64,000 bases of DNA, from contig NZ_LT635453.1 in assembly GCF_900120005.1 (NCBI RefSeq), positions 310,001-374,000 on the forward strand, read 5' to 3'. Positions 25,975-34,760 of the stretch are shown here, one piece after another. Position 1 is the first letter of the stretch. Each line of letters begins with the position of its first letter. This DNA is from Holdemania sp. Marseille-P2844. GTDB lineage: Bacteria > Bacillota_I > Bacilli_A > Erysipelotrichales > Erysipelotrichaceae. The position numbers and the translations under genes are program-made. The notes under the pieces are model-generated. The model was not told the origin of the DNA. It did no database searches and saw only the letters and a program-made list of their open reading frames with translations.

Positions 25975-27993
25975 TCAGAACGCCACTTCTTTCTTGATAA
26001 TCTGCGAAGTCATGCGGTAGAAAATCAGATAGAAGATCGTGAAGATCACAGCGCATACGCTGACGCAGGCATAGGTGAAGATCGGATTTGTCAGTTTCAG
26101 CGCCACTAACAGCGTCTGCATCAGCGGCGTCGCGAAGCTGGTGTGAATCAAAGCGGTAATCAGCGGCAGGAAGAAGACGAGCATGACCTGACGGTTGATC
26201 GTTGCGGATACCTCCTGTTCGTCCATGCCGACTTTCTGCAGGAGGATATACTGTTCACGATCGTCCATCGCCTCCGAGATCTGCTTGAAATAAATGATCA
26301 GCACGGTCGCCGTTAAAAACAGAGCGGAGAAGAACACGCCGACAAATAACAGTCCTCCATACATGCTTTTGAATTCCTGCCGGTCGTAGTCAAGACAGGT
26401 GGCAAATTGAATCGGAACGCCTGATCCGCGGACACGTTGGTTCAACGCCTCGTAAAACGCCGTGCGGTTTTCCAATGTGCCGCTGTAATTCACGCCGATC
26501 CGTGTGCTGGTTTCCCATTTCCCTTCCTGCAGATAATCCTGAACCGGCAGCATCGCCGCTTCATCCGCGAAGACCAGGAATAACAGCTCGCTGGAATCCG
26601 ATGAATTCGTGCCGCCGCCGTTGTTGTATTTGCGCTGAGTGAACGGCGTGCTGCGCTGGATATCGCGGACCGCATAGGTTTTTCCATTAATCGTTAATGC
26701 TGAAAGATGAATCTGATCGTTGCCCGTCAGGATCAGAAGCTCATCATTTTGCAGCGCCGCAATCTGACCGGTAATCCGCTGGTAGGTATCGCTCTGAATC
26801 AGAAAGATATCGTAGCCATAGTCGATCACCGCACTGCGGAAACCGACGAGATAGTCGTTGTCGGTAAATGTTCCCAACGTAGAACCAATAAGTTTGGAAT
26901 ACGCTTCGCCATAGCTGTAAATCTGGACATCCTCCAGTGTGACATGATGCGTTTCGGCCAGCTCGGCCGCAGCCGCGGTGATTTCATCCCGCTGAGAAGA
27001 AGTCAGTTCCTCGCTGAGCGTGTAGGTCAGATCATCCGGATTGGATTCTGATAACGCATTATCCTCGCCGAAAAACAAAGCTGCGCAGCCGCCCATCGTC
27101 ACTAACAACATCGTGCTGAGGATGCAGATCGTCGTCAGGCTGGAAGCATTCCGGCGGATCCGGTGGGAAAGCATCGACACCGCGACGAAGTTGTCAGGCT
27201 TGTAATAAAACGTTTTCCGCTTTTTCAGCCAGCGCAGAAAGAATGTCGTGCCGGATTCAAAGAGAATGGAGGTCGCGAAGATGACAAGCATGCAATCGAA
27301 GAAAAAGACCATCAACGCGGTAAACATATTGTTGGTGAACAAGGCGACGGCATAGGCCACGATCAGGCAGATCAGGCCGAACACCGTCTTAACGGCAAGA
27401 AAACGCACCGGTTTATCCGCCTGTTTTTCGCTGTGAAGCAGCTCGATCGGATTGAGCCGATGAATCTGAAACAGTGAAACGGCGGTGGTCGCCAGAAACA
27501 AGCCGATAAAAACAGCGGCCGTCCAGCCCAGCGCAGTCCAGGAAAAGGCGTAGGGCAGGCCGTTGGGACTGTTGAGTATCCTTAACAGGATCATCCAGAT
27601 CAGGCGTCCGCCGACCAGTCCCAAAAGGAGTCCCAATCCCAAGGAAGCAAGTGTTTGAATCCAGTTTTCCCAACATAAAATCAAAGAGATGTGTTTCTTT
27701 TCCATGCCCAGAATCGTATATAAGCCCAATTCCTTTTTCCGCTTTTTTAAAAGCATCTGATGGATCGAGATCATAAACAGAATCGCAAAGGTTGTGATGA
27801 CGAACACGCCCAGCTGGAAAATAAAGGCCAGCGTCGCGCCGCCGCGGATTTCCGGCACATGCGGATTAAACATCATCGTCATGATCAGAAAATGCAGAAA
27901 CACCGTGACGGTACTGGCGATGAAAAACGGCAGCGTCACATTTTGACCGCGTTTCAGATTGTCGCAGGCCAGACGGAAAGCATAGCGGATCAT
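25975..27993 (-). CDS. Bce-type ABC transporter permease (antimicrobial peptide sensing/resistance)
   Basis: A 672-residue permease with the BceB/FtsX layout: helix at about 17-40, a second near 55-75, more pairs to about 290, then a large extracellular domain (about 310-525, starting GEDNALSESN) that in the family recognises the peptide, and three final helices. It resists and signals cell-wall-active peptides such as bacitracin or lantibiotics. I chose the ATG at 27993 because GGGGAG precedes it and it overlaps the ATPase stop by ATGA. It works with the ATPase, kinase and response regulator that lie just upstream on the same strand. Confidence 0.93.
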   Translation of the reverse strand: MIRYAFRLACDNLKRGQNVTLPFFIASTVTVFLHFLIMTMMFNPHVPEIRGGATLAFIFQLGVFVITTFAILFMISIHQMLLKKRKKELGLYTILGMEKKHISLILCWENWIQTLASLGLGLLLGLVGGRLIWMILLRILNSPNGLPYAFSWTALGWTAAVFIGLFLATTAVSLFQIHRLNPIELLHSEKQADKPVRFLAVKTVFGLICLIVAYAVALFTNNMFTALMVFFFDCMLVIFATSILFESGTTFFLRWLKKRKTFYYKPDNFVAVSMLSHRIRRNASSLTTICILSTMLLVTMGGCAALFFGEDNALSESNPDDLTYTLSEELTSSQRDEITAAAAELAETHHVTLEDVQIYSYGEAYSKLIGSTLGTFTDNDYLVGFRSAVIDYGYDIFLIQSDTYQRITGQIAALQNDELLILTGNDQIHLSALTINGKTYAVRDIQRSTPFTQRKYNNGGGTNSSDSSELLFLVFADEAAMLPVQDYLQEGKWETSTRIGVNYSGTLENRTAFYEALNQRVRGSGVPIQFATCLDYDRQEFKSMYGGLLFVGVFFSALFLTATVLIIYFKQISEAMDDREQYILLQKVGMDEQEVSATINRQVMLVFFLPLITALIHTSFATPLMQTLLVALKLTNPIFTYACVSVCAVIFTIFYLIFYRMTSQIIKKEVAF

Positions 27994-28757
27994 AAGCTCT
28001 CCCCATCCTGCCGCGTCGCCATGGACAACGACGCGGTAATCCGGTCGTAGAAGACTTGCTGAGACTGATCGCCGCGGCATAATTCTGCGAACAGCCTGCC
28101 GTCGCGGATAAACAACACCCGCCGGGCATGGCTGGCTGCCAGCGAGCTGTGCGTCACCATCAAGAGCGTCTGTCCCTGCTGGTTCAGCTGATCAAAAATG
28201 TCAAGCAGCTGTTGAGATGACCGCGAGTCCAGCGCCCCGGTCGGCTCGTCGGCCAGAATTAAGCGCGGTTCGGTAATGACCGCCCGTGCTACTGCAGTCC
28301 GTTGCTTTTCACCGCCGGAAATCTCGACCGGGAAATGTTCCAGCAGCGGTTCAATGCCCAGACTGGCAACGACCGGTTTTAACCGTCGTTCCATTTCCGC
28401 TAACGGCGTGCGGCTGAGCACCAGCGGAAGCAGGATGTTGTCGCGGACAGTGAAGGTGTCCAGTAAATTGAAATCCTGGAAGACGAAGCCCAGCTTTTCC
28501 CGCCGGAAGGCCGCCAGATCCTTTCCTTTGATCTGTTTCATGGATTGACCTTCCAGATAGACTTCACCGCTGGTCGGCGTATCCAAAGTCGCCAGAATAT
28601 TAAGCAAGGTCGATTTGCCCGATCCCGACGCGCCCATGATCGCGACGAATTCCCCGGCTTCTATGGAGAAGCTGACTCCGGCCAGCGCGCGGCACGGTTT
28701 GCCTCCGGCGCGGGTGTTGTATACTTTTTGAATGTTCTCTGCTCGCAGCAGTTCCAT
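27990..28757 (-). CDS. Bce-type ABC transporter ATPase
   Basis: A 255-residue ATPase with Walker A GASGSGKST (about 41-49), FVFQDFNLLD, signature ISGGEKQR, Walker [13 protein letters not shown] and MVTHS. The GEKQR variant and the FNLLDTFTV context are typical of the BceA/peptide-export group. The ATG at 28757 follows GAGGGATG. It shares an ATGA overlap with the permease. The 123-base gap to the kinase gene contains GATAAAAT, possibly a -10 for its own promoter, which in Bce modules is activated by the partner response regulator. Confidence 0.94.
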   Translation of the reverse strand: MELLRAENIQKVYNTRAGGKPCRALAGVSFSIEAGEFVAIMGASGSGKSTLLNILATLDTPTSGEVYLEGQSMKQIKGKDLAAFRREKLGFVFQDFNLLDTFTVRDNILLPLVLSRTPLAEMERRLKPVVASLGIEPLLEHFPVEISGGEKQRTAVARAVITEPRLILADEPTGALDSRSSQQLLDIFDQLNQQGQTLLMVTHSSLAASHARRVLFIRDGRLFAELCRGDQSQQVFYDRITASLSMATRQDGESL

Positions 28758-28880
28758 TTTGCATCCCTCATTTCTTTCATCTGATCCCATTTTATCGCAG
28801 CGCTGAAATTCGCTCCATCGACTTGACGAACAATTTCCCGGGCAATCGAACATTTCTGTCACGATGCGCAAAGGAAGGAA

Positions 28881-29891
28881 TCAGCGATAGAAAAACAGAT
28901 CGGGAGAGGGGAAGATCAGATGAACCTGCGTACCTTTCTCTTTTTCGGATTCAAGATGCAGCTTGATATTGAGCGAATCGGCGGTTTTCCGGCAGAGATA
29001 AAGCCCGATCCCGCTGGCCTTGAAGTCATGGTGGCCATTATAGCCGGTATAGCCCCGCTCAAACAACCGTGCCTGATCCGCGGCGGCGATGCCCCGACCG
29101 GTATCGGCGATGATTAAATGCGGTGTCGGATCACAGCGAAACGTGACGCTGATCATGCCGGCGTCAGTGTATTTTAAGGCATTGGACAACAGCTGTTCCA
29201 GAATGAAGCCCAGCCATTTCCGGTCGGTAATAACAGGTTGATGAAACGGCGTGAAGTTCAGCTGCAGCTTTTTCAGGATGAACGGCAGCGCCTGCTTGCG
29301 GATCACTTCCTGGCACAGCTCGCCCAGATCACACGGCTCTAAAATCAGATCCTCTTTCAGATTCTCAATCTGAATCGCCTTGAGCGCGGTCTGTGCATAC
29401 TGTTCCGTTCGCATCAGCGCGAGCTTCATTTCGTTGAGATGACTGGCGGAAATGGTGTCTTCCGGCTCGAGACTTTCAAGAATCAGGCTCAGTGAAGCCA
29501 GCGGCAGTTTAATTTGATGCATCCACATCGTGACCAGCTCTTCCCGCTGTTTTTGTGCGGCGTTTTGCTTTTCCTTTTCTTCCGTCAGGATGACGCGCTG
29601 CTTCAGGATCAGCTGTTGATAGCGCAGCTCCAGCGGATCACGCGTTTCCGGCATTTCTTTTTCCAGACTGATCCACGCCTCTTCCAACGCTTCCAGCTGC
29701 CGCTGCCGACGTTGATAACGACGATAATCCAGCGCGGAAATCAAGGTCAGCAGCGTCAGGACGATCAGGGCGGTGTAGCCGATCGAATCCAGCGGATACC
29801 AGTAGAGATATTGCAGGAAGGCGTAGATCGCCAGCACGATCCCTGTCCACAGAAAAAGAAACGAGCGATGACGCAGATAGCTTTTAAGCAT
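28881..29891 (-). CDS. Bce-type sensor histidine kinase
   Basis: A 336-residue kinase with two closely spaced N-terminal helices (about 10-28 and 36-54) and almost no extracellular loop. This intramembrane-sensing shape matches BceS, which detects activity of the transporter and not the peptide itself. The phospho-accepting His is in MWMHQIKLPLASL; the N box LLSNALKYT and G boxes ADTGRGIA and GIGLYL are present. Its start overlaps the response regulator stop by eight bases. No good separate ribosome site is needed because of coupling. Confidence 0.94.
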   Translation of the reverse strand: MLKSYLRHRSFLFLWTGIVLAIYAFLQYLYWYPLDSIGYTALIVLTLLTLISALDYRRYQRRQRQLEALEEAWISLEKEMPETRDPLELRYQQLILKQRVILTEEKEKQNAAQKQREELVTMWMHQIKLPLASLSLILESLEPEDTISASHLNEMKLALMRTEQYAQTALKAIQIENLKEDLILEPCDLGELCQEVIRKQALPFILKKLQLNFTPFHQPVITDRKWLGFILEQLLSNALKYTDAGMISVTFRCDPTPHLIIADTGRGIAAADQARLFERGYTGYNGHHDFKASGIGLYLCRKTADSLNIKLHLESEKEKGTQVHLIFPSPDLFFYR

Positions 29892-30558
29892 GAAGCAAAT
29901 ACCCCAGTCCTTTGCGTGTTTCGATGCAGTCGTCGATGCCCAGCTGTTCCATTTTTCTGCGCAGCCGGTTGACGTTGACGGTCAGCGTGTTCTCATCGAC
30001 GAAGCAGTCGTTGTTCCATAGCTTCAACATGATCTTTTCCCGGGATACGACTTTATTTTTATTTTCCAGAAGCAGCTGCAGGATTTTAAACTCATTCTTG
30101 GTCAGCTCGCATTGCCGGCCGTCTTTGCTTAAGGAAGCGTCGGCGAGATTGAAGACGGCGCCCTGAAACTCCATCAGCGTTCCCGAAGGCTCGTAGCTGT
30201 AAGCCCGGCGCAGCAGCGCCTGAATCCGGGCGACCAGAATTTCCATGGAAAACGGCTTGGTCAGATAATCGTCGCCGCCCTGATTCAACGCCATGATGAT
30301 ATCCATGTTTTCATTATGTGAGGACAGAAAAAGAATCGGTACCTTGGATAGTTTGCGGATTTCCGCACACCAGGCATGACCACTTTTCCCCGGCAGCGAG
30401 ACGTCCATGATGATCAGCTGCGGCTGCACGCTTAAAAAATCCTTGTCCAGCTGATCAAAATCTGTCGCCGCTTCGCAAGGATAGCCCCATTTAGTTAAAT
30501 TCTCCGAGATCAGCCGGGCCAGGCTGGCGTCATCCTCAATAATCCAGATCTTATTCAT
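29884..30558 (-). CDS. OmpR-family response regulator, Bce type
   Basis: A 224-residue regulator: receiver domain (1-115) with acidic pocket EDD, phospho-acceptor Asp in IIMDVSLPGKSG (about 52) and the KPF lysine near 102. A C-terminal winged helix follows (about 130-222; ELTKNEFKILQLLLENKNKVVSREKIM). GAGGGCCTGAT precedes the ATG. First gene of the four-gene module; its target is probably the transporter promoter in the 28758-28880 gap. Confidence 0.95.
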   Translation of the reverse strand: MNKIWIIEDDASLARLISENLTKWGYPCEAATDFDQLDKDFLSVQPQLIIMDVSLPGKSGHAWCAEIRKLSKVPILFLSSHNENMDIIMALNQGGDDYLTKPFSMEILVARIQALLRRAYSYEPSGTLMEFQGAVFNLADASLSKDGRQCELTKNEFKILQLLLENKNKVVSREKIMLKLWNNDCFVDENTLTVNVNRLRRKMEQLGIDDCIETRKGLGYLLHA

Positions 30559-30668
30559 ATCAGGCCCTCCTTCATCTTCCTTATTATAATTGAAAAAAGG
30601 CGGGAATTGGAGATTGTGACAAAAATGATCGGTTGCGCTTGTTTGATCAGGCGTCGTTAAAATCAGCT

Positions 30669-31152
30669 TCAGTCTCGGGGGCCGAGATCAACGCCGGCGG
30701 CGCTTTCAACCGAGTCCAGCTGATTCCGATCAAAATCCACGGGCAAAATTAGAAATGAGCGTTCTCTGTCAAAGATAAACCACTGGGTCATCGGACGGTT
30801 GACGACATATTTCAGATCCGGCGCGAAGGGGGAGATTTTCAAGTCCCAAAACTGATATTCTCTGTTCAAAAAATAATGACGCGGGCATCATGTTCCTGTT
30901 TTCCAGCTTGATTTCCAACTCACCAACCTGTAAAAAACCGTTAAACTGATGAAACTGATCGACATTTCCTTGTAGATGAAGATCCATGAATTCTGATGGA
31001 CATGCGCCGACGCAGCGCATGGACAGTGTCTGATCGACGCAGCGCGGCCGGATGATCGAAAAGGTCTGAATGGCGAGAATACCGACGATCATCAAGCTTG
31101 CAATTCCAATCGCGGTCAGGATCCGGAACCAACGGCGGGGTTGTTTTTTCAT
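30669..31152 (-). pseudogene. Exported or membrane-anchored hypothetical protein, frameshifted
   Basis: From ATG 31152 (after GGAGT) the frame encodes MKKQPRRWFRIL, a membrane helix (about 12-32) and an outer domain to ENRNMMPASLFF. At a run of six T (minus strand, 30873-30868) the reading frame breaks. Removing one T joins it to LNREYQFWDLKISPFAPDLK and onward to a stop at 30669, restoring about 160 residues. The unbroken frame instead drifts into unrelated sequence ending at 30769. A T insertion, or a sequencing error in the homopolymer, is the simplest cause. Family not recognised. It sits just upstream of the Bce-type module, same strand. Confidence 0.7.
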
Positions 31153-31388
31153 AAAAGGGACTCCATTCTGAATTAAAGAGAAAGAAAACACGAGAATTTA
31201 AGATCAGGTCTGTCCGGCAGAACAGATAAGCAACAGTCTGTGATTTCAGCCTGCGCGGCAAATCCGGGATAATTTCGTACTTTATAACGAGATTTCGGGA
31301 TCGACTCTTTCTTTAATGCTTAATTCTAGTTTATAATAAAAAGATAGAGAAAGAAAGCGGATGGCGGACAGGGATGAGGGAGAACAGA

Positions 31389-31967
31389 ATGAATCAGGAA
31401 AAAACGAATGAAAAACGACTGCGGATTCTGAAGTCGGCTGCGAACTTGATCGCTCAAAAAGGCTACTACGGCGTCGGCCTGAAAGAGATTCTGGATACCT
31501 GCGGCATCCCCAAAGGATCGTTCTATTATTTCTTCCCCGGCGGCAAGAATCAGCTGGGCGTTGAAGTGCTCAATTATGCCTATGAGCGCATGGAACAGGG
31601 CATTCTGGCCTTGATCTTCCCGGTATCGGACAACGCGGTGGACGTGTTTGTCAAGATGGCGCATCACATTGCGGATATGCTGGAAAATCACAAGGGATAC
31701 GCGACGTCGCTGGTCATCACGTTCATCGGCATCGAAGCTTCCGATATCAGCGCCGACATGGAGGAAGCCGCGAAACAGGTCTATCAGCGCTGGATTCGCT
31801 TATACTGCGATAAGCTGATGGCTTGCGGATACAGTCTGGAACGGGCCGGACACATCGCCCCGCAGATCTGCGCGCTGATCCACGGGATGACGCTTTCCTG
31901 CTGGATCCGCAAAGACACCTCAGATCTGTTGGCGCTGGAACCGGCGATCCGCGCCCTGCTTCAATGA
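31389..31967 (+). CDS. TetR-family transcriptional regulator
   Basis: A 192-residue TetR protein: HTH at about 8-55 (RILKSAANLIAQKGYYGVGL, KEILDTCGIPKGSFYYFFPGGK), followed by a helical ligand domain. The GSFYYFFPGGKNQLGVEV segment is typical of the subgroup (YxiE/LmrA-like) controlling small-molecule or quinone-related genes. I chose the ATG at 31389 after GAGGGAGA; an in-frame ATG at 31374 overlaps the site. A TATAAT occurs at about 31333. No adjacent gene on its strand, so the target is unknown. Confidence 0.9.
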   Translation: MNQEKTNEKRLRILKSAANLIAQKGYYGVGLKEILDTCGIPKGSFYYFFPGGKNQLGVEVLNYAYERMEQGILALIFPVSDNAVDVFVKMAHHIADMLENHKGYATSLVITFIGIEASDISADMEEAAKQVYQRWIRLYCDKLMACGYSLERAGHIAPQICALIHGMTLSCWIRKDTSDLLALEPAIRALLQ

Positions 31968-32010
31968 GAACTATTCTCAATGAGGAAGGGAAACGACAGC
32001 GAAAAAATAA

Positions 32011-32078
32011 AGCTCCGCTTTTAAATCCCCCTTGGGTCAGATTTTTGACTGGGAAAGTATTTTGGGCGGAGTTTTTTT
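32011..32078 (+). terminator. Terminator of the TetR gene
   Basis: CTCCGC (32013-32018) pairs with GCGGAG (32066-32071), followed by seven T; the interior is long (about 47 bases). Confidence 0.55.
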
Positions 32079-32125
32079 GTGGAAACAAAATGGGAGGCAG
32101 CCGGAAAAAGCGGAAAAGAAGACAT

Positions 32126-32161
32126 GAAAAGTTCCCTGAACAGAAGGGAATTCAGGGAACT
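32126..32161 (-). terminator. Terminator of the AraC-type operon
   Basis: AGTTCCCTGAA (32130-32140) pairs perfectly with TTCAGGGAACT (32151-32161). On the minus strand TTTTC follows, about 25 bases after the stop at 32184. Confidence 0.75.
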
Positions 32162-32183
32162 GCAATGGGATAAATCAAAGCGA

Positions 32184-32657
32184 TCACGCTGCGGGGGTCT
32201 GCCGTTCCTGTTCAAGAAACGCCAAGAGTGAAGGCAGCATGCTTTCGTTTACGGTAAAGAAGAAGGCCATATACCGACATTTCTGAAACAATTCGCCATC
32301 CATTGTGAACGTGTAGCCCGTCTGGCAGCGGGGGTTGCAGTCGTCTGGATTGATCAACCGCTTACAAACCGAGGCTTTGCGGATCGCTTTTTTCATCGCT
32401 TCCGGCAGCGTGCTTAAAAACGCTTCATACCGGGATATGCTTTCCGGATACAGGCGCAGCTTGACGCCACTTTTCCGGCAGACGAAGTTGGCCAGCGTTT
32501 TGCGGTCCGGCTTCAGGTAGCTGACGGTGTATCCGCTTTTGGCTTCCTTGATCTCCGCCTGACAGCCCTGATTTAACAAAGCCTCATGCAAAGTCTGAAC
32601 TCCCGCTTGTTCCGCAGGCTTCAGACTCTGCTTAAAATCGTCAAAGGCGGCGCTCAT
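32184..32657 (-). CDS. Hypothetical protein coupled to an AraC-type regulator
   Basis: A 157-residue soluble protein with no recognised family. It has a compact N-terminal half (KEAKSGYTVSYLKPDRKTLANF) and a cysteine-containing C-terminal half with VCKRLINPDDCNPRCQTGYTF (four cysteines within about 25 residues, possibly a metal or disulfide site). The ATG at 32657 overlaps the stop of the upstream AraC gene (ATGA), so the two are translated together. This suggests a shared role, perhaps ligand handling for the regulator. Confidence 0.75.
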   Translation of the reverse strand: MSAAFDDFKQSLKPAEQAGVQTLHEALLNQGCQAEIKEAKSGYTVSYLKPDRKTLANFVCRKSGVKLRLYPESISRYEAFLSTLPEAMKKAIRKASVCKRLINPDDCNPRCQTGYTFTMDGELFQKCRYMAFFFTVNESMLPSLLAFLEQERQTPAA

Positions 32658-33523
32658 TGCGCGTTGCCGGATTGAGCGCATACCACGGGAATCCACACTT
32701 CAAAGCGGGCCTGGGATGGATCGGGTTCCAGATAAACCTCGATGTCCGGGCCGTTATCGTATTCATACCCGGAGGTCGGCAGCCATTCCGTGACGATTCT
32801 TCGTTCCAGATCCTGAATCGCCTGCGGACAAACCCCTTCCCCGGAGAAGATCGCCCACGTAAACGCCGGCACGACATACTCTTCTAACGGCGCTTCCGCC
32901 GGCAGATCGGTCGCCACGGAGATAAAGTATTTCCAGTTTTCATGCTCAAAGCAGGCGCTGACGCCCAAGATCCCCATCGGCTGAGCGTTCATCATCGCCG
33001 CCAGTTTTCCGATCCAGCATTCCTCTGCCGCCCGGCCCCACAGCTGCGGGACGACGCTGAAATTTTCCTCGGTGTTGCTTTTCATCGGGGCGGATAAGCC
33101 CACGATCCGAAACGCTTCTTTCTTTTCAATCCGATAATTCATTTCTTCCACTCCTTTGACAGTGATCCGGAAACTGATCGGCGGGAAAGTTTTGATGGAG
33201 CAGCCCGGCTTGCGGACGGCTGAAGGGGCAAGGCCATGCACGCTTTGGAATGCCCGATTGAAGGCGGTCGGCGAAGTATAGCCGTATTTCAGGGCAAGGT
33301 CGATGACCTTGATTTCACTCTGCTGCAGCTCGACCGCGGCAATCGACATCCGCCGCCGGCGCAGATATTCGGAAAGCGGAATGCCTGCGATGTAAGTGAA
33401 CATGCGCTGATAGTGATAGCTGGAACAACAGGCGATCCGCGCAAGCTCCTCGAGCCTGATTTCTTCCGTTAAATGTTCCTCGATGTAATTCAGCGAGGCG
33501 TTGAGGCGGTCAATCCATTCCAT
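32654..33523 (-). CDS. AraC-family regulator with GyrI-like effector-binding domain
   Basis: A 289-residue protein: two AraC HTH motifs (residues 8-105; LEELARIACCSSYHYQRMFT and KVIDLALKYGYTSPTAFNRAFQ) followed by a GyrI-like/BacterialRegulator effector domain (about 125-285) with the usual EYVVPAFTWAIFSGEG pattern. These regulators resemble Rob/SoxS fused to a small-molecule sensor for hydrophobic compounds. I chose the ATG at 33523 after AAAGGATC; the upstream in-frame reach is not coding-like. The next gene overlaps its stop. Confidence 0.92.
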   Translation of the reverse strand: MEWIDRLNASLNYIEEHLTEEIRLEELARIACCSSYHYQRMFTYIAGIPLSEYLRRRRMSIAAVELQQSEIKVIDLALKYGYTSPTAFNRAFQSVHGLAPSAVRKPGCSIKTFPPISFRITVKGVEEMNYRIEKKEAFRIVGLSAPMKSNTEENFSVVPQLWGRAAEECWIGKLAAMMNAQPMGILGVSACFEHENWKYFISVATDLPAEAPLEEYVVPAFTWAIFSGEGVCPQAIQDLERRIVTEWLPTSGYEYDNGPDIEVYLEPDPSQARFEVWIPVVCAQSGNAQ

Positions 33524-33608
33524 AGTTTCCAGATCCTTTCTGTATTTTTGATTGTACTTCATGCTTGGGAGAATATCCTCGCATTTTAAGACCGGAAAAA
33601 GCGAGCTG

Positions 33609-34322
33609 TCAGAGGTTGATCGCGGCTTTGCGGGCCTGGCGGGTGAGTTCCTTGACCGGCAGCGTATAGAGCCGGCCATCCTTGATGAAATGCGTTCCGC
33701 ATTGGCGGAATTCAAAGTGCGTATGCTGGCGTTCGCACTGGGCGCGCAAATCCAGAATCCAGGCGTAGTCTAACGGGCGGGCGCAGCGGTCCGATTCCCC
33801 GCCGGCGACAACCAGTTCGATCGTTTCATCACGCAGCCATTTTTCCAGATCCATCGCTTCCAGCATCGGCTGGCAGATAATATTCTTATGGGCGATCGGC
33901 AGCGTGGCCAACAGCGCTAACCGTTCATCCGCGCGGCGCTGATTCTCAACGGTACAGCCGATCGTCACATGGGGATAGCCCGCACCCCAGTCGTCCGGCA
34001 GACCGATGGAAAACCGTTCGATGCGCTTGGTCAGAAACAGAAAATGAAGATCCGGACGCTGACGGATGATCTGCCAGGCCTCCGCGCGCCACGGATCGGC
34101 GTCTTCGACAAAGAAGTCGGAGGAGAAGCAGACGTAGACGATCTGTCCGCCTTTCATTTTCCATTCACCGTTGGCTTTCTTTTCCAGCGGCGCGTAAAAA
34201 TGCTCGCTGCGTACGACTTGGTTCGTATCGACGCCGCGGCGGGCGTCGCCTTTGTGGATATAACAATAGCGGCAGCCTTCACTTTGACGGTGACAGCCGC
34301 GCCAGGGTGTCCAGAATGCCAT
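33609..34322 (-). CDS. DUF5131 (phage Gp37/Gp68-like) protein
   Basis: A 237-residue protein with MAFWTPWRGCHRQSEGCRYC at the start, a cysteine pattern (C-x6-C-x2-C) reminiscent of radical-SAM folds. The family motifs FSSDFFVEDADPWRAEAW, FLFLTKR, VTIGCTVENQRRADERL and VVAGGESDRCARPLDYAW are all present. Members occur in phages and as single bacterial genes; the reaction is unknown. GGAGGGAAAATC precedes the ATG. It stands alone, apart from the AraC pair by 85 bases in the same direction. Confidence 0.85.
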   Translation of the reverse strand: MAFWTPWRGCHRQSEGCRYCYIHKGDARRGVDTNQVVRSEHFYAPLEKKANGEWKMKGGQIVYVCFSSDFFVEDADPWRAEAWQIIRQRPDLHFLFLTKRIERFSIGLPDDWGAGYPHVTIGCTVENQRRADERLALLATLPIAHKNIICQPMLEAMDLEKWLRDETIELVVAGGESDRCARPLDYAWILDLRAQCERQHTHFEFRQCGTHFIKDGRLYTLPVKELTRQARKAAINL

Positions 34323-34655
34323 GATTTTCCCTCCGTGATTCTGCGGCTGACGGCCGATTGCCGGAACCTCCTAAGATTTGCGCCGAATCGTTCAATTTAA
34401 AATAAGAATCCGATTCGTTATGTTTCTCTTTCATTATGCGAAAGGAACGCGGGAAAGTAAACCGGGAAATTCAGGTTTTTCCGACGGAAAAGGGAAGGTG
34501 TGTTCCGATTGAAAGTGAGACTGAGCTGCGGCGCAGCGCATCCGGAAGCGTATTTTCTCCGCTTTGACTCCGGTGAGAAAAGGGGGTTAACCGTTGCCGG
34601 CTGGAGGGGTATTTCCACAGGATAAGGGTTGATCAGGACAAGCCGAAAATAAAAC

Positions 34656-34685
34656 AAAGGTCTGCCGCAGGGGACAGACCTTTTT
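34656..34685 (-). terminator. Terminator of reductase copy 2
   Basis: AAAGGTCTG (34656-34664) pairs perfectly with CAGACCTTT (34675-34683) with T on both sides. The rest of the 34323-34760 gap shows no gene or further signal. Confidence 0.85.
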
Positions 34686-34760
34686 CAATCCTGGATGTTG
34701 TGGCATTACAGCGAGCAAACCTTCATGAATCATTGGTGTTGATGCGCTGCAATGGGACGT

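Noticed and set aside
34418-34657. 79-codon minus frame
   Set aside because: It has no ribosome site, and it lies in a gap with a terminator at its end.
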